Source of the DNA: Cutaneotrichosporon cavernicola
Lineage: Eukaryota > Basidiomycota > Tremellomycetes > Trichosporonales > Trichosporonaceae
Assembly (NCBI RefSeq): GCF_030864355.1
Contig: NC_083396.1
Location: forward strand, 124,001 to 188,000
Reading direction: 5' to 3'
DNA length: 64,000 nucleotides
The notes under the pieces were generated by a model that did not search any database, was not told the origin of the DNA, and saw only the letters and a list, made by a program, of their open reading frames with translations. Positions 1-11,635 of the stretch are shown in pieces (positions within the stretch are counted from its first letter, which is position 1; every line of letters begins with the position of its first letter). A program made the translations under genes and the position numbers.

Positions 1-1402
1 AAGCTCCGATCGCAGGCCGAGTCTGTCCAGCTGCGCGCCGAACTCAACCGCGACGAGGTGAGCTGCGCCGTCCTCCTTATCTGACCGTCAGGTATACCTC
101 CTAGCGGCTGTGGCGGCACAGAAGGCTGCGCTGGCGTCGGCGGATGACGAGTGGGCAGCCCTTGAAGCTGAGATGGCAGCCCAGAAGACCAACGTTCAAC
201 GGATTGCGAGCGACCATGCGCTTGCGCTCACCGAGAGCCGGGCTGCCGACCTCGAAGATGTAACAGCGAGGAAGGACGCGCGCATTGTGGCGCTTGAGGT
301 GAGCTGTCGCTTCTGTTCTCTCAGCTGACACCAGGCCCAGCTCGAGGCAGCGAACACGAGCCTCGCACATCAGCGCGCAGCGGAGAGTCGGGCGCGTGTC
401 TCGAGCGAACGCGAGGGCGAGGCTGTCGTGGCACTCGAGGAGCAGTTGGCGGAAAAGGCCGATGCCACCGCGGCTCTCGATGGACAGCTGAAGGAGTTGA
501 GGGGCAAGCTCACCAAGCTCGAGGACGCCCACCGTGCACTGGTAGAGAAGGAAGCCGACGCACGCGCAGAGATCAAACGCCTCCAGGATGCCTCGTCAAA
601 GAACACAGACAGCGGAGAGCAAGTCACTGAGCTCCGCGTCCAGCTCCGAGCCGCCAAGGCCGAGGCGTCCAAGCACGAGAAGGCAGCTGAGGCTGCTCGC
701 GAGGAGGCCGAGGACACCAAGGCCGAGTACAAGGATGTCCTGAAGACGTTAAAGGACAAGTACCGCTCCGCCAAGGCGGAGACGGCTCGTCTCGCTGGCG
801 TCGAGGAGGAGCTGGAGGCGCTCAAGGCTGCACCGCCGAAGAAGGCACCGAGGAAGAAGGCTACTCCCGTGGAGACGCCTGAGAAGCCCAAGAAGAAGGC
901 CAAGGCTGTCACAGCCTCGCCGGATCCGTCGGACAAGCCCGCCAAGACGAGGAAGACGAGTCCGATAGCTGATGAATCTGAGGACGAGGCTCCGAAGAAG
1001 AAGGCACGCAAGTCGGTGCGTACACCAGCTGCTCAAAGGTATCGCCAAGCTGACAACAGAAACCCAAGCCGTTACAGGAGACGGAGGACAATGGTCAGTC
1101 GTCGCCGCCGGTCAAGAAACCCAAAGCGAAAGGCAAGGTCGCAGCAACGCCAGCCGACAGCGATGCGGAGACCCCAGCACCCGCTCCGCAGAAGAAGAAG
1201 AAACGCATTCTCGGTGGCGCGGCGCCAGCCTTCACATGGGACCCGATCTTGAACGTGCGTACTGTACATAGACTACAGCTCATGACAGAGCGGGGACGGC
1301 GTGATCCCCTCATTCCTCTCGCCCGTGTCGGGCAAGGGAGCGACAGGGACGATCCCGCGTGCGGGCTTTGGCGCGCTCAGCGCGCGCACAACAAGATTCT
1401 AG
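1..1402 (+). CDS. Coiled-coil, Lys/Pro-rich protein, 3' part of gene (5' end outside window)
   Basis: I do not recognise this protein. The visible 417 residues come from five exons; introns are about 58-91, 298-333, 1016-1059 and 1255-1288, and with these the frame is open to the TAG at 1400-1402. The first two thirds are Ala/Glu/Lys/Arg-rich with almost no Pro or Gly, which is typical of a long coiled coil. The next part is low-complexity basic sequence (runs such as KKAPRKKATP and EKPKKKAK) that looks like nuclear-localisation material. The C-terminus is a short non-repetitive block around GGAAPAFTWDPILN followed by DGVIPSFLSP and a final IPRAGFGALSARTTRF, which may be the conserved functional tail. 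A nuclear or chromosomal role is inference from composition only. The acceptor of the first intron could also be at 103 instead of 91; both keep frame. Confidence 0.7.
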
Positions 1403-1460
1403 TAGCTCTAGTATACATGGATAGACGGTTGCTTGGAGACAGACACAAGACTGAGGCACT

Positions 1461-3346
1461 TCATCCTTCGAACTTGAAGCGCTCACGTAGACGCTGCCCG
1501 TATTTGAACATGACGAATGGTGCGGGGATTGCGAGTGCCGCAAGCAGGCCGAGGAGTGTCGAACCCCAACCCCACCCTAGGTTGCGGTACATTGTCGGTG
1601 CGAAGATGGGGAGTACACAGGCGGTAACGGAACGCGCAAACGTCGCGCTTGCAGTGGCCGCAGCCGAGAACGGGAAGAAGGCGTCGACAAGATAATTCTG
1701 GCGTCAGATATGCCGATACAGTACCTACTTGGATCGAGTTGAAGGCCAGCATCAGGCCGTAGCAGGTCACGGCCTGACCCATCTGCGGTCCGATCCAGTG
1801 TGTGCGTCCAGCCGTCCAGCCAAAGATGAACAACCCTAGCGGCATAATACACATCCCGATAGCGGTGAGGACGAGCTTGTGTGAGCTTTTTCTCGTTTGT
1901 TTAAGAAACCTACGCGATATTCCGGTTGACCGGCCCCGCCATTCTTCTTGCTCAGTTTGCGGTAGATGCGGTCCTGCATCATCGCGGCCGTGAGTGCGCT
2001 CAACCCGAACCCAACCGTCATGCCGATATAACACAGTCCGACAGTCGACTGCGGCCATCCGTACGAGAACAGCCCAGGAGTGGAGAACGGCGGCTGTCCA
2101 AACAGGAGGTTGAGACTGACGATGAACAGGTACAGCACGGCGTAAATGTACGCGTAGTACAGCGAGAAGAAGAACGCGACGGGGTTACCGAACAACAACC
2201 GAGGAGGGCGTGAGAAAGCCTTCTTGAACGCCGCAGTCGCGTCCTCGCGTGTCACCATCGCTCGCATCCACCCGCGCTTATGCAAGAACCGGCGGGGTGA
2301 CAGGCGTTCAAGCCCCGACACATCTGGAAGTGGGAACTTGATGGCGTATGTGAGCTTTTTCTGCACGGCCCTGCCGTCAGCTTAAACCCCAAGGCCCAAG
2401 GGGACTCACGGGCCATACGTCTCGTGCACGAAGGATAGTAGGACAAAGTTGGCTGCAGCCATGATGGCCATGACGCCGTGCGTCCACCGCCAACCTGCAA
2501 AGAGGATCCAGTAGCCCAGCATACTCCCCAGGACTGGGCCGGTCATGGGCCCAAGCGCATAGAGTGAGACAGGGCGGCCACGCTCATGTGGCGCGAAGAT
2601 GTCGGCACAAGTCGCGACGCCTAATGTCGGCCCAACGGAGCCGAACATGCCGCAGAAGAAGCGCAGGATGAGGAGTGCGGTCATGCTTGCGTCAGTTTTC
2701 GCCTCCTGCAGCCGCAATATTCAGATCAGATCTTGATCGCTTGGCCACAAAACAAAGGTGACTCACTTGGGCGCAACCGCACACGCCATACAGAAGAGCG
2801 TAAAGCACACTTGGGAGGACTGGTATGCGATTTGCCTCCCCCACAGTTCGCTAATCGGGGCGAACAAGAACGGTCCCCCGCTAATGTCAGCGATTTCCAC
2901 CCAACAAAAACAACCCACCCGAGTCCCAAAACGTAGGCGCTCGCAACGAACACGCCAATCCTTTCATTTTTCGTCCCAAACTCCTTCATGGTCGCATAAA
3001 TCCCCGGCACGGCAATACTACTTCCCGTAGTGGCGATGAAGCCGGTCATGGCGACCGTGAACAGGGTGCGCCATTTACGCTGTGAGGACCAGTTACGCGG
3101 GTTCTCGGGTGATTCGTCAAAGTCCTCCAGCGCGCGGAGCGCTGCCCGAGCGGATCGGGAGGAGAGAACGGTCTCGGATGGCTTAAGAGGCGGAAGGTAA
3201 GCCTCTTCCTTCTCTTCCTTGTCATTATTTTGTGTGTGTATGCGGGATTCTGGTGGCATGGTGGAGGAAGAGCTGGGAGCTGGTGGAGGTTCAAGGTCGG
3301 GCGATAGATCGGCGAGGTCAGTGTGATCGTGTGATCGTGTTGACAA
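1461..3346 (-). CDS. MFS drug:H+ antiporter (DHA1 family, TPO/FLR-like exporter)
   Basis: Six exons give a 552-aa protein; introns are about 2881-2918, 2686-2766, 2371-2409, 1876-1913 and 1698-1728. A roughly 85-residue hydrophilic N-terminus leads to SPENPRNWSSQRKWR, the conserved pre-TM1 signature of fungal DHA1 exporters such as the TPO polyamine transporters. TM1 follows, and the loop between TM2 and TM3 reads GPFLFAPISELWGRQ, a DHA1 motif A. The central segment (LRFFCGMFGSVGPTLG, then GPVLGSMLGYW) is the antiporter motif region, and a charged loop of about 60 residues separates the two six-TM halves. The family exports drugs and polyamines across the plasma membrane using the proton gradient; the substrate here cannot be read from sequence. 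The intron before the third exon must use the acceptor at 2686 (ctgac-gcaag), because a nearer cag breaks the frame. Confidence 0.88.
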
Positions 3347-4367
3347 TGACAGTAAGCCACAGCCAAGTCGAACAAAAGACCACAGTTACTGCTGGGTTGA
3401 GAACACTCAGTTGTGGGCGATGATAGATTCTTCTTGCGGAGAAGAGCTCAGGCCTTGGCGGCTTGGGCATGTGGGCGGCGTCGGAGGTGTCCGATACTTA
3501 CGGCCGAGCCGAGTCCGCTGATGGAGATCGTGCCTGTACATTCCGCCCAGCGAAGATGCGGGCTTTCAGCCAGACAGCGCATGTTGCGAATACCTGTGAG
3601 GAGCCGTGAGGCGATGAGGAGTGCATCACACAAGCCCAGCACACGCATGCGCGATGTCTCACTGCTCATCGGAGGGTCACGGACGCGAGCGGATCCTGTC
3701 AACGTGGTGCAGAATGGCATACTCAAATTCGGCTCATCTCGCAATCTCGCATTCCAACTAACCATACCGCAGCTTCAGCACAGTACAATAATCGACCCGA
3801 CCTGCTTCAACGGGGTTCATCATCGGGCAATCTCGGAGCCTGGGGCTGCGTCGGGATCCACGCCGGGTCGTACAGGGGTGCAGAGTTGGCCAGCGTCCAC
3901 CTCGTGCATGGGCGGGAAGAGAGGGGAGAGCGCAGGTGCGGGATCCCTCGACTCCCTCGACTTAAGCAGGACTTTTGGTGTACACGTCGCTCGGCTCGCT
4001 TGCAGGACTTTGAAGATGGGGCGTCTCTTGGTTGCGACAATCAAGGACTGCTGCTGGTCGAGGGGGAGCTCTCAACGCGGAGATGGTGGTTTAACAAGTT
4101 GCTATGCCCTGGAGCAGGGCATAGGACGTGAGCTCGAGCTCGTCGGAGAGACTTGGCGTGACTGGCTCCACGGCGAAGGGCTTGGTCTGAGAGAGCTTGT
4201 GTTCGTCGGACTTGCTCGACGCCACCGTACGCGACCCACCACACCCACAATAGCTCTTGCCTCGTACGGACGATCTGGAGATGGGTATTCCATTGGAGCT
4301 TGGTGCCCCAGTTTCAGTCAAGCTGGCCGAAATGTCCCCAGGTCGCGTCCCTCCATCATGAAGGGCA
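3347..4367. other. Intergenic: upstream region of the MFS gene, with a possible relic of a duplicated C-terminal tail
   Basis: No gene is assigned. On the minus strand a stretch at about 3807-4040 ends in a short Pro-rich tail containing YDPAW, the same pentapeptide found near the end of the membrane protein just upstream on that strand. A long plus-strand reading frame also runs through here, but it has no recognisable domain, no splice logic and a composition unlike neighbouring proteins. The first part serves as the 5' region of the MFS gene. Confidence 0.4.
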
Positions 4368-6020
4368 TTACCCGACACGTCCGCCGGCTCCATGGCGCCA
4401 TGCCGGATCATATACCGGGGGCAAGAGTCCTGCGTCCAGAGCATGTGTGGGCGAGTTACGCTCCACGCGTCGAGTCCGTGGTCTCCGAGTGAACAAGGTT
4501 TCGTATCCGAACTTTCGCGGGTCCGGTCCTGGCTCAGGTAAAGTTGGGCTTGCTGGGGTTTGTGTATTGAGGCTGAGCGTTGGCGGCGGCGAGACTATCC
4601 GCACAGTGTTGGCCGGCGAAAGTGCCGCTCCTGGGAGTTTCTCGGTCCTGGGGAAACCCGACTGACTGGACTCGCCCTCCCACGGCGTAACCAGCGGTGG
4701 CTCGACAACCTCGGACGGCGAGGGCGGCGGTGTCTCCGCGTCAATGTGCAATCTCGGCGGGATAGCCCTCCGTCTCCGCCACCATACCACTCCGCCAACG
4801 ACGGCCAAAACGAACACGGCGCCAATCTGGCGTCAGATGTGCAGATGTGCAGGCGCAAACTCACGATTCCCCCAACTATGGGGCCAACTTGTCGGCGCTG
4901 TGGTTGCACAACAGCGTCACCGGGCACAGCGTCACCGCGCACAGCGTTTCCCCGCGTGTCGTAGGATCCCGGAAAGTCGGCTAGCGTCTTGGTCGTGAAT
5001 GGGAACTTTGCTTCTTGGCTTCTATCAGTCTCGTCTTTTCCAGACTTACGAGGATGAATAGAATGTCACGCTGACAAGGTCCACGAACGCCTCCGTCTGC
5101 CCGTATGGCCCGAGGGTTAGGTCGTACGCGACAGCCGGATCCAGGGCGGCATAGTAATATACCTCGCCAGGCGCGATGAAGGCATTACCCGCGTTCGAGG
5201 GGGGATAAGAATATGTTCCCGTCGCCTCGAGGACATAAGCCGGGACGATGTTCCACGCCACTGCCAGAGCACCAGCACCGGCCCGCGCCGTGCCGTTCAC
5301 GATGAGGAACGCTGTTCCCCTCGGCACGGTCATCTTGAGGGTTGGCGGGATTGAAGAGTTGCCAGGCCCGGAGACGAGGGTAGCATGTGGCGTTCCGTCT
5401 GGGAGGGAGGGCGAGACTGTCCAGTTTCCCACGTACTGGAAGTCGGGGTTAGCCTGGCCATCCACCACGAACGGAACGTGTGATGTGGGTACCTCCACCA
5501 GTGAAGGAGCGGTCGAGTTCATGCCCGTGCGCACGGTCATGCTCGCAATGTCCACTGTGCCGTTACCGCCTGTATCGCCGCGCCAGAGGACGACTGCGGT
5601 CCGCGTGAAACCCCCGTAGTTTGCGTCTACTAGTGGTCCGATACCAGTTATCCCATTCTCGGCTAACCCCGCCACAGCACGACACCAGCCATCATAGTCG
5701 GGCGACGTGTTTCCTGTGAGGAGAACGCCTGTTCCCAAAAGGGGAGCGTAAAATTCTGAATCGAAGGCTGGAGCAGGACCAAATTGATAGGTTACTGGTG
5801 TGGAGAGGGTTTCGTTTGGGAGGGGGAAACGACCGGGAACGATCATGTGCCAGTCCTCGCCTTGGGCTGTGGACTCGCCAAACCGTAAGAGCGGAGAGTG
5901 TGCCGCGAACACCATGTCGAATGGCAATGAGACGGGGACGATGGGGAGGGCGGGGATCTCGTTGGCCGTGGGCATGGTCTGCGCCGCGACGACCGCGAGG
6001 AGGAATAGTGGTGTGAGCAT
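4368..6020 (-). CDS. Single-pass type I membrane protein with signal peptide and Pro-rich cytosolic tail
   Basis: No known family is recognised. Three exons (introns about 5022-5049 and 4827-4864) give 528 aa. The chosen Met begins a clean signal peptide (LTPLFLLAVVAAQT); an in-frame Met further upstream would bury it. An ectodomain of about 350 residues is rich in Gly, Thr, Pro and Asn with several N-glycosylation sequons. A linker with a small GDAVPGDAV repeat follows, then one membrane span (IGAVFVLAVVGGVVW) and a stop-transfer WRRRR. The cytosolic tail is Pro/Ser/Thr-rich and contains PPVYDPAW. The layout matches many Tremellomycete surface proteins, and the second one at 9080-11635 is built the same way. 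The exact 3' end is uncertain: a GT-AG intron could skip the stop at 4368 and extend the tail toward 4100. Confidence 0.65.
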
Positions 6021-7082
6021 TAGTTGAGTTGGAGTTGGGTTGAGGAGTCCCCAGCTGAGACTGACATTCTTAACAAGCAGGTAATAATATGTTGGCTCGA
6101 ATACTTGGCGGTCACGAGTACTACCGAATAATGGGCGAATATTGTCCGTGGCGATAAGGAATGCAATGCCGCCGGAGATCTGCCGTGGAAGGAATGTACT
6201 GCCCCACATGGTACACCACCCCAGCGCGGCATAAACGGCGAGCGTGCGGGCCATGCGTGCGGATGGCGGCGCGGCGGTACCGTGTTTACGGATGGTGAGC
6301 ACGGCGTGGACGGCGGCGTGGACGCTGGCGCACAGTATCTCCGCGTCGCGAGGATGCTGTGTTTACGGACAACGTCTCCGCCACGTGTTCGCGAGCCATG
6401 CGTGTACGTGAAGATCCCCCAACGCCGCACGTCGCACACGGAGTCACTTCGGAACAACCTCTTATGCGCGCTGAAGGGACAGATTGTGTTGTCCGCCGAC
6501 AATGTTCGGCCTGCCTTGATTTGGCAGACCACCTGTACTTGGCAGCTCCACATCCTCAACAGGCCAGATCTCATGTATAGGTCCCCTACATAGGAGATGA
6601 GCCCGTCTTCAAGGGGCGCAGGGGCTTTTGGTCCCGTCAGTCGTAAACAAACTGGGGCCGCAAGCGACGTCAACGGCCTTGCTGGTGAGCTGGGCTTCCA
6701 GTGCATCCGTCTGTATGCCGATAGCACATCTGAGAGGGATCGAGAGCAGGTCTGGCTTCTGGCCTCGTGGATTTAGCGTAGACTTCATCGGCTGTCGTCA
6801 ATTGTATCTTGTGTTCCCGTTCGGACCGGGAGCTCCACAGTCGTTTGGTTCTTGCGTATCCTTGGCCACGTCATCGCGAGCAGCGACGGATCTGAACTGA
6901 ATATTCACGTCGGATCTCAGCTATGCACAGTACGTACAGTACGTGATGTCCTTCTACTGAGCAGTACATAACAACAATTCGCATACTGTATGGACAAGTG
7001 GATCATCAGGTTTGGGGGGTCGTGATATGTGACATGAGTTGTTGAGTGGAGAATGCTGCACACCTGCACAGATCTTGAAAGA
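6021..7082. other. Intergenic, no gene seen
   Basis: This lies between the start of the membrane-protein gene and the stop of the F-box-like gene, both on the minus strand. It should hold the promoter of the former and the 3' region of the latter. Reading frames here are short, overlap one another and show no domain or signal peptide. Confidence 0.5.
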
Positions 7083-8579
7083 CTACTCGAGGACAGTCTC
7101 GAGGCGCCAGGTCTCCTCACCCACTTCGGCGCGATACTCGTCCTCGCTAATAAGGCGGATAGCTTCGGCGACGGCGCGCTCGGCAAACTTGCCATTCCAG
7201 CGGTGGTGGCGACGAGCGTGGCGCACCACCGTATAGAAGAAGCGGTACGTGATAGTTCTCTGGCCTGGGGTCGAGCAGAGCCAGCGTTCATCCCACGCCT
7301 CTGGTCCGACGAGGGTGAACATCCGACCTGGGCGGAGATTTGCTGCGATCACAGAGGCCAAGCGGTCCAGGAAACACGGGTGGCCCTTTGCGGCGTGAAG
7401 CCATTCAACCCCCTTGATTGTGGTGAGGGGAGACGAGGTTAGGCCGTAGTCGGACGAACGGCGGATACTGTTTACGTGCTTGAGGTATGTGTGGGCTCCG
7501 TCGTCGATGTGAGCGCGGTCGAATATCTCCGGCATCGGAGCCGGGTGTGGAGCTGGGTGCGGACCGATGTGGATGACAAGGTTCTGGACAGAGTCAGGAA
7601 GCGACCAGTTCTCGGGGACTGCGACGAGGAGGAGGTCAGGATCGCCATGACGGACAGTGTAAATGAGCCGGGTAGGGCCAGCGAGGTCGTCGATGTCGTC
7701 CCCCGTGGCGAGGGGGAGGGGGAGTTGGTGCACACGAAGCCAGTCGGCCGTGGTTGCTGGGACGACGTCAGCAAAGACCACGGTCGTGGGCGCCTGCAAG
7801 CCAAGAACGTCGAGTGGGCATGGGGCAGGGACGCGGATCACGTCTGGGGCGAGACCCGGGAAGACGTCGGCGAGAACAGTCCAGTCGTCCCATTCATCGG
7901 CGATCGTGAGTGTGCGTACAGCCCCAGCGACGTCGGGCCGACGCCACAGGTTGATGAGCGGGAGTTTACCGTTAGCGCAGTGGAAACCGGTGGTGTTGAC
8001 AGTGAGATCGGCGTAGAGGGCTGCGTCCGTGTGCTCAGCGACGCGGCGACAGACTATGCGGAGCGAGAGTCGGTCGGCGTGGTCCGCGTTGGCGATGATC
8101 GTGTCAAGCACTTTGGGGAAGGAGGCTTTGGAGAACAGTGCACGGCGGGCTGCGGAGCGAGGCGCAATATCGACCGAGGCGCGGCGCGGCGACTCGCCAG
8201 GGTGCGGTTGGACGGCGCACGCGACGCCGTCACAGCGCGCAAGCTCGGCCCACCAGTTGGCTGAGACGGGATCCGGTTTGGAGGCAATCAGGATGCTCTC
8301 AGGCGCAGGTTCCTTGGAGGGAGGAGTGGGGAGCATGGGCACGGTGGCGTGCTCGGGGACGATGGCCTGTGCTAGGAGGCTCATTCTGGCGAGGGAGCAC
8401 AGGAAGCTTGGTGGTTCAGACTTGGCTTTTCGGTGCGTGGGGGTGGGATTGGGCTCGAGCGGGTCGGGCCTAAGGTGTGGGTTCTGGTCAGGTGCTGGCG
8501 AGTCGGGGGGAGAGGTGGTTTGGGGACGTGTCAATCTAGCTGCGAAGGCTATGGAGGAGAGCTTGGGGATGTGGGGCAT
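7083..8579 (-). CDS. F-box-like domain protein, single exon
   Basis: A continuous 498-residue reading frame is unusual here because nearly every neighbour is intron-rich. The first ~130 residues are Pro/Ser-rich and disordered. The block ALFSKASFPKVLDTIIANADHADRLSLRIVCRRVAEH (given here by its position, about residues 145-180) has the F-box pattern: a hydrophobic first helix, then a spaced LxxR.VCRR segment, followed by the usual ALYADLTV. The C-terminal 300 residues have no Leu-rich or WD repeats that I can see. F-box proteins link substrates to SCF ubiquitin ligases through Skp1. Intron-poor families of such proteins are expanded in Trichosporonales, so this may be one of several paralogues. 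The start could also be the Met before SLLAQAIVPEH. Confidence 0.6.
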   Translation of the reverse strand: MPHIPKLSSIAFAARLTRPQTTSPPDSPAPDQNPHLRPDPLEPNPTPTHRKAKSEPPSFLCSLARMSLLAQAIVPEHATVPMLPTPPSKEPAPESILIASKPDPVSANWWAELARCDGVACAVQPHPGESPRRASVDIAPRSAARRALFSKASFPKVLDTIIANADHADRLSLRIVCRRVAEHTDAALYADLTVNTTGFHCANGKLPLINLWRRPDVAGAVRTLTIADEWDDWTVLADVFPGLAPDVIRVPAPCPLDVLGLQAPTTVVFADVVPATTADWLRVHQLPLPLATGDDIDDLAGPTRLIYTVRHGDPDLLLVAVPENWSLPDSVQNLVIHIGPHPAPHPAPMPEIFDRAHIDDGAHTYLKHVNSIRRSSDYGLTSSPLTTIKGVEWLHAAKGHPCFLDRLASVIAANLRPGRMFTLVGPEAWDERWLCSTPGQRTITYRFFYTVVRHARRHHRWNGKFAERAVAEAIRLISEDEYRAEVGEETWRLETVLE

Positions 8580-9079
8580 CTTATAGGTTGCAGCGTTGGT
8601 GTAGGTAGGTAGGTGGACGGATTTGGGTGATACAGGAGGGAAAGGAGGGAAAGGAGGGAAGCTCGTCTAGGAGCTGGGCAGGCTGGGCAGGCTGAGAGAA
8701 GGTGGTCGGTTGGTGAGGCGAGGAGATCCAGAGAGAGATCTTTGAGTAGAGAGTAGTGAGTGGTAGTCAACGTCAGTGGCTCTGGGGATCTGGAAAGTCA
8801 GTGGGTCAAAGTGGATCAATTCACGCCCGCGCGTACGCGGCCGCCGAGAGTTACAAGCCTGGTGGGACTTTTGAAAGAGAGAGAAGAGATTTGTTCAACG
8901 TGTGCAACGTGCACAACAGTCACCGTTTCGATTCACAATTCACACCTTCTTATCCCTTCTCACTCTCAACAACCAATCTCACTTCGTACTCTACGCCTCT
9001 ACACAGCTACACAGCTGCACTGTAACATGTAAATCCCTACATTAAGCATTCAGAAAGTGTCCTAGTCAAAGTCCTGTTA
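8580..9079. other. Intergenic: promoter side of the F-box-like gene and 3' side of the membrane-protein gene
   Basis: It holds short purine-rich repeats (ggagggaaa units near 8635-8660) and a CT-rich stretch near 8940-9010. No coding signal was found. Confidence 0.5.
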
Positions 9080-11635
9080 TTACATGGCCGTCCCCGGGAT
9101 ATACTGTGTCTCGTCGACTGCAGGCTCACCACGGACCGCCTCCGTCTCGTTCTCACCGGCCTTGGGGATTGCCTGGCGGCTCGGCGGGCGCGTGCCGGAC
9201 GGGTTGGGCTGCAAGAAGACGGAAGCAGGCGCGTCATGTGAGAGTGCGCTGAAGAAGCCCTCGGAGCCGACAGTCATGTTGCCTGCGTCGCCTTCTGACT
9301 CATCAGGAAGGGAGAAGAACGAATCCGCATGGGACGCTGCTGACTCGCGCCCACTCGGGGCGTGTGTTGGGGAGGGGGGCGCGTGTGTAGGTGGCCCTGG
9401 CTTGGCGGGAGAAGCTGGGGTTCCCTGGGTTGGGAATGCAACTGACAGCCCATCAGCCGAGGGCGACCCTGCCTGCCGGAAGACCAAAGGCGCTGGTGCA
9501 GGCTCCGCTGCGCCTGGTGGCAGGGAAGCTGCGACCCGCGTGGGTGACTTGGGGGAGTGGGCAGACTTGCTCGTTAAGGCGGCGAACGTCTGTTCCACAG
9601 GTGAGAGGTTGGGCGGAGGCGAAGCTGGCACAGCGGCCGAGGTGTCCAGAGGTGGGAGTCCAGACGTAGAGGAGACTGGACGGGAAGGCATTGGGGGTGG
9701 ATTGAGGCTGCGGTTAGCGCCAGCTGGCAGTTGGACTCTTACCCATCAAGCAGGCCACGCCCTGAGCTCGACGACATGGGGCGCGAGTGCATGGGGTGCA
9801 ATGGCACGGCGAGGCCGTCGAGTAACCCGCGTCCGGAGACATTCGAGACTCGCCGCGACTGGCGCAGCGCGCCGCCAGAGTAAGCACCAGTGGGGAGTAG
9901 CCAGCTCTCGAGGTCCTTCTGATGGTCGCCCGCGCGCATGCTGCGTGTTAGAGATGAACATGAACTTGGCAGCCGAGAAAACTCACTGAGCAGGCATCTC
10001 AGACTGACGCCTTGACCTGGACGACTTGGTCGACATGGTCGACTTGCGCTTGTCGCGCTCCAGCATCGCGGACATCTCTGACTGGCGGCGGTCAGACACA
10101 CCCGACTTGGGCCGGCCGCCCATGCTAGGTGGTCGGAGCGATGCACGGGTACTTCCGTTCTTCTCGAGCATGGCGTCGCTCTCGCCGAGCGAGCCCTCAG
10201 ACGAGCCCTCATCGGAGGCCGTGATGGCACTATACGTCAGTCGCAGCCCATATAAGCAACATACGCCTTGGCCTTCTTGGCGGCGCTCTGGCGGCGCTGG
10301 CGGCGCCAGAGGAAGATGAGAAGACCGATGAGAAGGATACCTCCGACGGCTCCGCCGACCTGACTGTCAGCACGCCCCGCATGTACTACTCACGGCCCCG
10401 CCTATGACAGGACCGAGGTTCTTCTTCGGCTTCGGCTTGGTCCCGTCCGCCCAACCTCCAGTGAACGGATTCTGTCTGCCATCAGTATAGTATCATGACA
10501 GCAGCACATACGCATTCTCCTGGTACTCGAAAACATTTGTCGAGGCAAGATAGACACCGGCACCAAGCGCCGCGTCCTTGGTCGAGAAAGTGAGTGTGTA
10601 CTTCTTGGTAGTAGGGTCCATGGGTGACTCGAAGAGGGTGTCGTAGATTAGCCACGGCTTGTTCGTGTTGATCTTAATGGGAAGGTTGGAGATGCCGGGC
10701 GGCGCGGGTTCGATGTCGAGGAAGAGAGTACCGTAGTTGGGTCCGCTGTAACCGTGGACGACGAGATACGACGAGTTCTTCGGGAGATTGACGGTTGCGT
10801 CGAGCTTCTTCCGCACTGCCACAGCCACTTCAGGTGCAGCAACGTCTGCGCCGTTAGCAATGTAGATGAGGTCCCTCACTCTGCAACCGGAAATTGTGAA
10901 CGGCCGGGTCATGATCCTTCCAGTTGTACATGGTGCTGGCGACAGACGAGTTGAAGACAAACGGCAGCTCGGTCCCGGTGGAGGAGCCTTGACCGACGGT
11001 ACTGTATGGGGTCCACCCGCTGGGCGTAAGCACACGTTCTGGTGACCACGGCATCCATGATAGACTCACTCGGTAGAGACGGTGGAGTTGGCGACCATGC
11101 CCCACATCTCGAGGGAACCATTGAAGGTCGCACCAGTCTGGATCTGGAGGGTGTGCATCTCGCCTGCGAGGGGCGCACCACCAAGCGCTGGGACCTGAAG
11201 GAAGGTCGACTGCCATGTGCCATTGGTCTGGGTAAGGGTCATTGCATCCTGGGCAACCGGCTGCCCGTCTAGAGTAATGTTGAGGACGTTTGGATCGGAC
11301 AGGTTGGCGCCGACAGGCAACCGCAGGCCGCCGAGGACGCTGATTCCTGACCCGTGCACGCGGCAAGTGATGCTCTGCCTGGGTGTTGTCGTGTAAAGGT
11401 GCATCTGTTGTGTGCGCTCACGGAAGGCCGCGCCATCTGGGTTCGCGGCAGCGTCCCATGCGTACGGGGCGGTGTGGTTGCCTAGGTAAAGGATCCAGTT
11501 GCTGCCGTCGACCGTACATTGTGCGCTAGTCGCGTAGACGGTCTGCAAGTAGGGTACGTCGGCAGCGAGGGCAAGTGGGGCCAGGAGGAGTGCCGCTGTC
11601 TCCACCCAACGTCGACGTCGGGTGATGGAAGGCAT
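9080..11635 (-). CDS. Large single-pass type I membrane protein with Ser/Arg- and Pro-rich cytosolic tail
   Basis: Eight exons give 762 aa. Introns are about 11020-11069, 10846-10879, 10476-10507, 10360-10393, 10230-10264, 9941-9986 and 9708-9743. A signal peptide (ALLLAPLALAADVPY) precedes an ectodomain of about 350 residues with many NxS/T sequons. It may be two beta-sandwich units: each unit is followed by a phrase about added length or weight of thread-like strands, but no family was identified. A KPKPKK linker, a Gly-rich span (GGAVGGILLIGLLIFLW) and RRQRRQ mark the membrane exit. The tail has RRQSEM and SSRSRRQSEM phosphosite-like repeats, then NVSGRGLLDG and a second GRGLLDG, then a Pro/Ser-rich end. 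The first intron must use the distal acceptor (cttacgcccag); the nearer one breaks frame. A cell-surface sensor or wall-associated role is only inference. Confidence 0.72.

Noticed and set aside
3413..4492. A 359-codon plus-strand reading frame
   Set aside because: Composition is Arg/Ser-rich without any domain, and it overlaps the minus-strand membrane-protein gene tail. No splice logic supports it.
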